DNA from: Gaiella sp.
GTDB lineage: Bacteria > Actinomycetota > Thermoleophilia > Gaiellales > Gaiellaceae
Reading direction: 5' to 3'
DNA: 64,000 nt
Assembly (NCBI GenBank): GCA_027493885.1
Contig: JAOSJZ010000001.1
Coordinates: 3,218,622 to 3,282,621, forward strand
The notes beneath the pieces are model-generated. The model worked only from the letters and a program-made list of their open reading frames with translations. It was not told the origin of the DNA and searched no databases. The translations under genes were made by a program, and so were the position numbers. This document shows, one piece after another, positions 8,714 to 14,724 of this stretch (position 1 is the first letter of the stretch; each line of letters starts with the position of its first letter).

Positions 8714-9991
8714 ATGCTGTCACGGGAGGATGTGGTGGAGATCGTTGCGTTGCATCGTCGGGGCTGGTCGATCAGTGCGATCGCGCGTCACACCGGCCGC
8801 GATCGGAAGACGATTCGCGCGTGGCTTGGTGAGGGCGAGCGGCGTCGGCGGGCGCGGGCGCCGAGCGTGCTCGAGCCCTTCCGCGCTTTCATCGAGCGTC
8901 GTCTCGGTGACGATCCGCATCTGGACGCGACGGTGTTGTTGCGGGAGCTGCGTCCGCTCGGCTTCGAGCGCTCCTATCAGACGTTGACGCGGGAGCTGCG
9001 CCGGCTTGGGCTGCGCCCGGAGTGTCCGGTGTGCAAGCGCGGCGGGCAGCGGCTGACGATCGAGCTCGTCCACGAGCCGGGCGAGGAGCTGCAGTTGGAC
9101 TGGCTCGAGCTTCAGGAGACGCCCTGGGGCGCGCCCGCGTATCTGCTGGTGGGGACGCTGTCGCACTCCGGCCGCATCCGCGCCGTCTTGAGCGACGGGA
9201 TGGACTTCGCGCACCTCGCCTGCGCGCTCGACGGGGTGTTGCGCAGGCTGGGCGGCACGACGCGTTCGTGGCGGACCGATCGGATGGCGACGATCGTCGA
9301 GCCGGGCAGCGATCGCTTGCGCCCGGAGGCGGCGGAGCTCGCCAAGCACTACGGGGTCAGCGTGGCGGTGTGTCCGCCGCGGCGGGCGCAGCGCAAGGGC
9401 GTGGTCGAGGCGAGCATCCGCTACATCGGCCGGTCTTGGTGGCGCACCGCTCGGGTCGTCTCGCCGGTGGAGGCGCAGCGCTCGCTGGATCGGTGGTGCG
9501 TCGAGGTCGCCGATCAGCGGCGCCGAGGCCCGCTCACGGTTGGCCTGAAGGCGGCGGCGGAGCCGCTGCTCGCGCTGCCGCCGGCCGCCTACCCGGCGGA
9601 GCTGCGCGTCGAGCGGGTCGTGGGCTCGAGCGCGCTCGTCTCGTTCGAGGGCAACCGCTACAGCGTGCCGCCCGCGCTCGCCGGCCAGACGGTGACGGTG
9701 CGTGTCCGGGTCGGCGAGCCGATCCTGCAGATTGTCTCCGCGGCCGGCGTCCTTGTCGCGAGCCATCGCCGAGTGCCGGCGGGCGCCGGCCAGCTCGTCC
9801 GCTCGTCGGCGCACCAGGCGGTCCTCGAGCGGGCGGTGCTCGCCGCCTTCACCACCAAACCCCGCTGCGCGCGCAAGCCGAACCGGCCGCCGACCGCCGG
9901 GGCGCTCGCGCTCGCCGCCGCACACGCCGCCGCAGTCGACGTCGAGATCCCCTCGCTCGAGAGCTACGCGAGACTGGTCGCGGCGTTGTGA
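8714..9991 (+). CDS. istA: IS21-family transposase IstA
   Basis: DDE integrase of the IS21 element, about 425 aa from the ATG at 8714 (GAGGA 8 nt upstream). An N-terminal helix-turn-helix (VEIVALHRRGWSISAIARHT then GRDRKTIRAWL) is followed by an rve integrase core. The acidic triad is visible as D in ELQLDWLELQ, D in SWRTDRMATI, and E in KGVVEASIRYI. A C-terminal Mu-type beta-barrel follows (LVSFEGNRYSVPPALAGQTV). Its stop overlaps the istB start (GTGA). It looks intact and therefore potentially active with IstB. Confidence 0.93.
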   Translation: MLSREDVVEIVALHRRGWSISAIARHTGRDRKTIRAWLGEGERRRRARAPSVLEPFRAFIERRLGDDPHLDATVLLRELRPLGFERSYQTLTRELRRLGLRPECPVCKRGGQRLTIELVHEPGEELQLDWLELQETPWGAPAYLLVGTLSHSGRIRAVLSDGMDFAHLACALDGVLRRLGGTTRSWRTDRMATIVEPGSDRLRPEAAELAKHYGVSVAVCPPRRAQRKGVVEASIRYIGRSWWRTARVVSPVEAQRSLDRWCVEVADQRRRGPLTVGLKAAAEPLLALPPAAYPAELRVERVVGSSALVSFEGNRYSVPPALAGQTVTVRVRVGEPILQIVSAAGVLVASHRRVPAGAGQLVRSSAHQAVLERAVLAAFTTKPRCARKPNRPPTAGALALAAAHAAAVDVEIPSLESYARLVAAL

Positions 9992-10782
9992 CCGAGCGGG
10001 GCGTCTACCAGCAGCTGCGCTCGCACCTCGCCTACCTGCGTCTCCCTGCGGCGGCCGAGCAGCTCGCCGTCGCGTTGGAGGACGCCGAGAAGCGCAAACC
10101 GTCGTACACGCGCTTCCTCGAACGGCTGCTCGCGGTCGAGGTCGAGGCGACCGAGCGGCGTCGGCTCGAAGGCCGGCTGCGTTTCGCCAGCTTCCCCAGC
10201 CCGAAGACGCTGGCCGAGATCGACTACGACGCCCAGCCCGCGCTCGACCGCTCACTCGTCGAGGAGCTCGCCACGCTGCGCTTCGTCGAAGACAAGGGCA
10301 ACGTGTTGCTGATCGGGCCGCCCGGTGTCGGCAAAACGATGCTCGCCGTCGCCTTGGGCCGGCACGCCGCCGAGCACGGCTACCGCGTCTACTACACGAC
10401 CGCCGCCGACCTCGTCGCCAAGACACAACGGGCCGCATTGGAGGGGCGCTGGCAGACGACGATGCGCTTCTGGAACGGGCCGGCGCTCTTGATCATCGAC
10501 GAGCTCGGCTACCTGCCGCTGCCCGCGGAGGCCGCCTCGCATCTCTTCCAGGTCGTCTCGCGCCGCTACGAGCACGGCTCGATCATCCTCACCACCAACC
10601 GCGGCATCGCCAGCTGGGGCGAGATCTTCCAGGACACCACCGTCGCCGCCGCCATCCTCGACCGGCTCCTCCACCACGGCACCGTGCTCACGATCAACGG
10701 GCCCAGCTACCGCATGCGCCGCCACCACGACCGCGTCGAGCAGCTTCGCGCCGGCCTCCAAGCCGCCCCAGCCGGCAAGTAA
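9988..10782 (+). CDS. istB: IS21-family helper ATPase IstB
   Basis: AAA+ ATPase (264 aa, standard length) that assembles on target DNA and activates IstA. An N-terminal IstB domain covers residues about 1-100. Walker A GPPGVGKT is at 110-117, and Walker B LLIIDE at 167-172 is followed by LGYLPL. The sensor-1-like IILTTNRG and C-terminal LLHHGTVLTINGPSYRM are typical of the family. The GTG start overlaps the istA stop by 4 bp, so both are expressed from one message. Confidence 0.94.
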   Translation: MTERGVYQQLRSHLAYLRLPAAAEQLAVALEDAEKRKPSYTRFLERLLAVEVEATERRRLEGRLRFASFPSPKTLAEIDYDAQPALDRSLVEELATLRFVEDKGNVLLIGPPGVGKTMLAVALGRHAAEHGYRVYYTTAADLVAKTQRAALEGRWQTTMRFWNGPALLIIDELGYLPLPAEAASHLFQVVSRRYEHGSIILTTNRGIASWGEIFQDTTVAAAILDRLLHHGTVLTINGPSYRMRRHHDRVEQLRAGLQAAPAGK

Positions 10783-10943
10783 TCGGTCGCGCCCGCCGCT
10801 CGCAGGCCCGCACAACGGCTCTCAGCGCGTCAAGACCGAGCGATTCAACCTCGAAAACGGCCGAATCGGCCCGATGGGGCCGCTCACACGCCGGCAACCG
10901 CTCACCGCTCGACCGCGAGCGGCCCTCTCAGCGGCCCACAGGG

Positions 10944-10991
10944 TGGGGAATTTCCGTGAGCACATCTGGGGAATTCCGGCGAGCCTTGACA
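10944..10991 (-). repeat. IS21 right terminal repeats (inner and outer)
   Basis: The inner repeat is at 10944-10964 (TGGGGAATTTCCGTGAGCAC then A). The outer repeat is at 10967-10991, starting TGGGGAATTCCGGCGAGCCT and ending TTGACA. Both are inverted relative to the left end with the same 2-bp spacing. Confidence 0.65.
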
Positions 10992-11435
10992 GGGGGAGTG
11001 GACCTCGCCCTCCTTGGCAGCGGCGAGCTGCCGATCGCGATCGAGTTGAAGTGTGGCGTTGGACGCGATGCGCTCGGGCCCTGCGCATGGGACGCCCTCA
11101 AGCTCGCTCTCGGGATCCACAGCGACGCCCTCTCAGCTGGCTACCTGCTCGCGGCGACGACGGTCGCAGACTGGGAGAGCGGACACCGCGGCAGCGAGCT
11201 CTTCGGGACGCGGGAGTTCGAAGCGCTCGAGCTGCGCGAGCGCTACCTCGACTGGTGGCGCCAGTGGGAGCGGCTCGGCGACCCTCTGCCGCTCGAGGTC
11301 CCGCGTAGCTTCACGACGCACGCTGTCTGCCGCGCGCCGTTCGAAGTGGAGGGCGCGAGCTGGCAGGTGCGGGTCGCGGCGATCTCGGTGACTGACGACA
11401 AGCGTGTCGCCTGGCCATCGACGCTCGAGGGCTAG
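10992..11435 (+). pseudogene. 3' part of the IS21-interrupted gene, with a D...ExK nuclease-like motif
   Basis: An open frame of about 145 codons continues from the right end of the IS21 element to TAG at 11433-11435, with no start of its own. It begins VDLALLGSGELPIAIELKCG: an Asp, then E-x-K ten residues on, the layout of a PD-(D/E)xK nuclease or restriction-endonuclease-like core. The rest (YLDWWRQWERLGDP; VEGASWQVRVAAISVTDD) suggests a compact alpha/beta protein. It joins in frame with the 8310-8529 fragment once the element and a 4-bp duplication are removed. No family name is claimed. The catalytic function is inference from a short motif. Confidence 0.5.
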
Positions 11436-11451
11436 AGTGTTGCTCGCTCGG

Positions 11452-11487
11452 CCAACTGAAGTGTTCGTTTCTGAACGGTTCAGTTGG
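11452..11487. promoter_or_regulatory. Nested palindrome resembling a TetR-type operator
   Basis: The outer arms CCAACTGAA (11452-11460) and TTCAGTTGG (11479-11487) enclose an inner 13-bp palindrome CTGAACGGTTCAG (11471-11483). It lies 17 nt after the interrupted-gene stop and just before an AT-rich stretch that is cut by the IS701 element. It looks like an operator whose promoter or target gene has been lost or separated; a hairpin in the upstream mRNA is the alternative. Confidence 0.45.
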
Positions 11488-11522
11488 CGGTGGAGACAAC
11501 GAATTTTATACCCATCTTATAC

Positions 11523-12967
11523 TAGGACTTTGTTACTCACGTGGGTGGAAGAGCTCGAGCTGGTTGAGGTCGATGGGCTGTTTGCAGGTTCGGCAGCGGC
11601 CGGCCCAGCAGCGCAGGACGGGCTGTAGGAGCAGCACCGTCTGTGGCAGCGTCAGGCCGGCCGCCGGGCTTTCGGGCGCAGGCGTTCCTCCGTCAGGAAG
11701 GCGTGCGCGCAGGTGACGAGGGCGCAGTGATGGTGGAAGCCGAGGTAGCTGCGGCCTTCGTAGTGGTCGAGCCCGAGTTCCCCTTTCAGCTGCCGGTAGT
11801 CGAGCTCGATCGTCCAGCGCAGGCGGGCGAGCCTGGCGAGCCGCTCGCGGCTCTCGTCCTCGGCGAGGTTCGACAGCCAGTAGTCGCTCGGCGTCTGCTC
11901 GCAGTCGGGCCACTCGATGATCAGCCACTCCCAGCGCGGTTGTTGATGCCGGTTTCTGACCGGGTTTGTCGCGACCACGCGGACGAACGCGAACCGGCTC
12001 GTGACCTCCGCGCCGCTTGGGGTTGTCCGGCAGGGCAGCGCCTGCCAGGCGTTGTCGGGCAGCCGCTCGGCGAGCAGATGCACCGACTCCGGCTCCCGGT
12101 CGGGGCGGGCGACGCTCGGCGGGCGGCCGCGCCCGCCGGCGCGTTCGGGAACCGCGAAGCTTGTCTCCGGCCCGTACACGCTCGTACCCGCCCGAATCGC
12201 GAGCACGTACTCGAGCTCCGCCTCGTGCAGTCCGGTGCGGAAGCCGGCATCGTCGCCATAAGCGGCGTCGCCGAGGATCGGCGCCCGCGGCACCTCCCAG
12301 CCGGCCGCCCGCTCGCAGACCGCAGCGGCCAGCTGCGGCTTTGTTCGGAATTCGACCTCGTCGGGGATCTTCGCCTTCCGCCGACGATCCACATCGTCGC
12401 ACCACTCCTCCGGCAGATACAGCCGCCAACCAAGCGGCGACGTGCCCCGCTCGCCGACGGCGTGCACGCTGACGGTGATCTGGCAGTTGCCGACCTTGCC
12501 CAACGTGCCCGAGTACTGCCGCTTCACCCCCGGCGAGTGCTTGCCGTCCTTGACAATCCCCGTGTCATCGACGATCCAAGCCACAACCCCGATCTGCGGC
12601 GCCACCCGCTCCGCACAGCGACGGATCAAAAGCTCCGCATCCCAGGGCGAGTCGGCCAGAAACTGCTGCATCGACTCGTACCGGGCCGGCGTCTCCTCCA
12701 ACCTGAACAGCGTCGGCTGCAAGCTCTTGCGGCCGCCCTGCTCGACCAACCCACGCACATACAGAAGCGCGTTCTCCCGCTGCCGACGCAGCGACAGCGG
12801 CGACGCTACCTCCGCCACAAACCCGGTAAGCCGCTCACGCACCTCGACCGCCGGCATCTCGACTACCACCGCTGCCCCCATCCGCTCCTCCCTCCAACGA
12901 TGACCGCAACCGCGGACACCGTTCGACGCGAACGGAGAGGACCCTTCAACCAGCTAACAAAGTCCTA
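11523..12967 (-). mobile_element. IS701-family insertion sequence
   Basis: A 1445-bp element with exact 13-bp terminal inverted repeats TAGGACTTTGTTA (11523-11535) and its complement TAACAAAGTCCTA (12955-12967). It is flanked by a direct duplication ATAC (11519-11522 and 12968-12971), 4 bp with a central TA as usual for IS701. It contains one intact transposase gene. The exact TSD and perfect repeats suggest a recent insertion. Confidence 0.88.
11652..12881 (-). CDS. IS701-family DDE transposase
   Basis: Transposase of 409 aa filling the IS701 element. The family hallmark is VVAWIVDDTGIVKDGKHSPG, containing the first catalytic Asp, followed by VKRQYSGTLGKVGNCQ. The second Asp is in PILGDAAYGDDAGF and the Glu is in RWTIELDYRQLKGELGLDHY. 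No frameshift is seen. Start by ATG at 12881. The long open frames on the opposite strand over this gene are codon-bias shadows. Confidence 0.93.
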   Translation of the reverse strand: MGAAVVVEMPAVEVRERLTGFVAEVASPLSLRRQRENALLYVRGLVEQGGRKSLQPTLFRLEETPARYESMQQFLADSPWDAELLIRRCAERVAPQIGVVAWIVDDTGIVKDGKHSPGVKRQYSGTLGKVGNCQITVSVHAVGERGTSPLGWRLYLPEEWCDDVDRRRKAKIPDEVEFRTKPQLAAAVCERAAGWEVPRAPILGDAAYGDDAGFRTGLHEAELEYVLAIRAGTSVYGPETSFAVPERAGGRGRPPSVARPDREPESVHLLAERLPDNAWQALPCRTTPSGAEVTSRFAFVRVVATNPVRNRHQQPRWEWLIIEWPDCEQTPSDYWLSNLAEDESRERLARLARLRWTIELDYRQLKGELGLDHYEGRSYLGFHHHCALVTCAHAFLTEERLRPKARRPA

Positions 12968-13055
12968 ATACCCCACTCACCCGATTTCAGCCGCTCTGAG
13001 AGCACCGCAAACGGCTTGTTCAAGCCAAATCGCACCCCGCACCACCCCCATGAAG

Positions 13056-13101
13056 CGGGCTCATAACCCGGAGGTCGCAGGTTCAAATCCTGCCCCCGCT
13101 A
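13056..13101 (+). tRNA. Initiator tRNA-fMet(CAT) 3' fragment; probable attachment-site remnant
   Basis: The sequence matches the 3' half of an initiator tRNA. The anticodon arm has loop CTCATAA (13060-13066) closed by CGGG/CCCG, keeping the three G:C pairs diagnostic of initiators. The variable loop is AGGTC. The T-arm is GCAGG-TTCAAAT-CCTGC (13077-13093), followed by the 3' acceptor strand CCCCGCT and A. No D-arm or 5' acceptor strand lies upstream, so it cannot be a functional tRNA. Tyrosine-recombinase islands that enter a tRNA 3' end leave exactly this kind of duplicate at the far end, so this is read as the right att site of the island. The intact tRNA would lie beyond the left edge of the window. 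Confidence 0.72.
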
Positions 13102-13131
13102 CTGCTACCGCTACGGAGTCGGTCGTTCCGA

Positions 13132-13284
13132 TCAAAGGTCGGGCTCGACGGTGCGGTTGACGCGGATCGCCCAGTCGCGGTCGACACGGCCGCGCTTCGG
13201 ACGCGCGGGATCGAGCAGGGTCGGCTCGCCGAGATCGATCCGCGCCGCCTGCCGGAGCGCCTCGTGTTTGCAGCGTGTTCGACG
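13132..13284 (-). pseudogene. Possible 3' remnant of an unknown gene
   Basis: A minus-strand frame ending at TGA 13132 reads EALRQAARIDLGEPTLLDPA, then ARPKRGRVDRDWAIRVN and RTVEPDL. It has coding-like composition but no start before it runs into the tetR promoter. It may be the tail of a chromosomal gene truncated when the island inserted. No family is recognised and chance is possible. Confidence 0.25.
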
Positions 13285-13310
13285 TATGAGGGAGAGATCC
13301 CTAGAACACT

Positions 13311-13338
13311 TTGACAAATACCGACCAGTCGGTATCGT
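13311..13338 (+). promoter_or_regulatory. tetR promoter with perfect palindromic operator
   Basis: The -35 is TTGACA (13311-13316) and the -10 is TATCGT (13333-13338). Between and over them is the palindrome ATACCGAC-CA-GTCGGTAT (13318-13335), a typical TetR operator covering the spacer. Transcription predicted to start about 7 nt after the -10 would begin at or next to the ATG codons at 13345/13348, giving a leaderless mRNA. Confidence 0.72.
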
Positions 13339-13344
13339 ATGGCC

Positions 13345-13980
13345 ATGATGGCGACGCGGCAGGAACGGGGCGAGCGGACGAGGGGGCGCATCCTCGAGGC
13401 CGCAGCGGGAGCATTCGCAGAGGGTGGCTACGCGGCAACGTCGCTGAACGCGATCGTCGCGGCGAGCGGGCTGACGAAGGGCGCCTTCTACCACCATTTC
13501 GACTCCAAGGAGGAGCTCGCGCTGGCGGCCTTCCGGTACAAGCAGGAGCAGCTCGTGGCGCGCTCGGCCGCCGCGATCACCGACGCGCACGACGCGCCCG
13601 CCGCGTTGCGAGCGCTCTTGTGCGAGCGCGCGGCCGCCCTGCGCGAGGACCCCGCGTCCCGAGCCGTGCTCCGCCTCGGCGCCGAGTTCCGGGCGCTTGC
13701 CTCCCCCGACCCCGAGTTCGTCGGCTTCCAGGAGCTCGCGATCGAGATGTTCGCCGAGCTCCTCCGCCGCGGCCAGGACGAGGGGACGATCCGCCGCGGG
13801 CTCGATCCACGCGCGACGGCCGAGCTCCTGTTCGGGGCGATCGTCGGCATGGACGACGTCTGGCACTTCCTCGGCGGCGACGATCTGGAGCGGCGAAGCG
13901 AGGAGCTCGTCGACCTCCTCGTCGAGGGGCTCGCCGTAGACGCCGAGCAACGGAACGACACCCGAAAGGAGCGCCGATGA
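13345..13980 (+). CDS. TetR/AcrR-family transcriptional repressor
   Basis: About 211 aa. The N-terminal TetR_N helix-turn-helix is clear (RGRILEAAAGAFAEGGYAAT, then VAASGLTKGAFYHHFDSKEE). The C-terminal ligand domain is divergent. Three in-frame ATGs (13339, 13345, 13348) are possible. The -10 position favours 13345 or 13348 as a leaderless start and no ribosome-binding site is present. The palindromic operator overlapping its promoter indicates autorepression. It overlaps the next gene by ATGA, so the likely target is its own operon with the DUF2269-like membrane protein. The ligand is unknown. Confidence 0.88.
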   Translation: MMATRQERGERTRGRILEAAAGAFAEGGYAATSLNAIVAASGLTKGAFYHHFDSKEELALAAFRYKQEQLVARSAAAITDAHDAPAALRALLCERAAALREDPASRAVLRLGAEFRALASPDPEFVGFQELAIEMFAELLRRGQDEGTIRRGLDPRATAELLFGAIVGMDDVWHFLGGDDLERRSEELVDLLVEGLAVDAEQRNDTRKERR

Positions 13981-14558
13981 GCGCCTACCAGCTCTTCCTG
14001 TTCGTCCACGTGGCCGCCGCGATCGCCTGGGTCGGCGCAGCCTGCCTGCAGGTCGCCCTCGGCGTCCGCGTCGTGCGCGCGGGCGACCCGTCCCGCACGC
14101 TCGCTTTCGCGCGCGACGCGGCGTGGACGGGCTTGCGCCTCTACCTGCCGGCGAACCTGCTCGTGCTCGTCTCCGGGCTCCTGCTCGTCCACGAGGGCGG
14201 CTTTGGGTACGGCACGCTCTGGATCGACGTCGGACTCGTCGGCTGGGCGCTCAGCGTCGCCACCGGCGCCGCCGTCCTCGGGCCCGGCTGGGGCGCCGCC
14301 GTCCAGACCGACGATCCCGAGGGCGCCGGCGCAGCGCGCCTGACCCACGCCGTCCGCCGGCTCGTCCTCGTCACGAACGTCGACCTGGCGGTGCTGACCG
14401 GCGTCGTCTTCGCGATGGCCGTCAGGCCCACGGCGGACCAGGGCGCCGAGCTGGTAGCCGGGGCCGTCGCGGTGGTCGCGGTGCTCGGTCTCGCGGCGAG
14501 GCTGCTCGGCGGCGTGAAGGCCGCGACGCCGGCAGCCGGCCCGTCAGCCGCGCGCTGA
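13977..14558 (+). CDS. DUF2269-like integral membrane protein
   Basis: A 193-aa protein with four predicted membrane segments: about residues 5-27 (FLFVHVAAAIAWVGAACLQV), 55-75, 80-100 and 160-180. It has the HxxAA...W start typical of DUF2269 / predicted integral membrane proteins. It is translationally coupled to tetR (ATGA overlap; AAAGGAG upstream) and is probably controlled by it. The biochemical role is unknown. Confidence 0.72.
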   Translation: MSAYQLFLFVHVAAAIAWVGAACLQVALGVRVVRAGDPSRTLAFARDAAWTGLRLYLPANLLVLVSGLLLVHEGGFGYGTLWIDVGLVGWALSVATGAAVLGPGWGAAVQTDDPEGAGAARLTHAVRRLVLVTNVDLAVLTGVVFAMAVRPTADQGAELVAGAVAVVAVLGLAARLLGGVKAATPAAGPSAAR

Positions 14559-14724
14559 GCGTCGCGACCGCCTCCGTGCTGCGTGCCGCGGCCGAGGTCG
14601 CGGTAGCTCCCGGGCCGCCGCGGCGGCCGGCCCAGGCCGGTTTCGCTCGTACGTAGTCGCAAGCAGCAGCCACGGGGACGATCACCGATGCGCGGGTCGC
14701 GCGGAACCGGTATTCCCACGACAG

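Larger units (their letters stand above)
8530..10991 (+). mobile_element. IS21-family insertion sequence
   Basis: Complete element of about 2.46 kb with istA and istB overlapping by 4 bp. The inner inverted repeats at 8558-8578 and 10944-10964 match at 18 of 21 positions (consensus TGTGCTCA, two variable bases, GAA, one variable, TTCCCCA). A second, more diverged repeat lies 2 bp outside each. The outermost bases are TG at 8530 and CA at 10991, as expected for IS21 ends, which carry multiple terminal repeats. GGGG flanks both sides (8526-8529 and 10992-10995) and is the likely 4-bp target duplication. The low-complexity target makes the exact edge uncertain by a few bases. Confidence 0.8.
12968..13344. 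other. Gene-poor junction between island and chromosome
   Basis: About 380 bases without an intact gene. It holds the right flank of the IS701 element, the tRNA-fMet 3' fragment (13056-13101), a possible minus-strand gene remnant (13132-13284), and the tetR promoter/operator (13311-13338). Nothing else is recognised. Confidence 0.6.

Noticed and set aside
13056-13101. Intact tRNA gene, or tRNA with a group I intron
   Set aside because: No D-arm or 5' acceptor strand is present upstream, and the anticodon loop is complete within the fragment, which excludes the usual anticodon-loop intron position.
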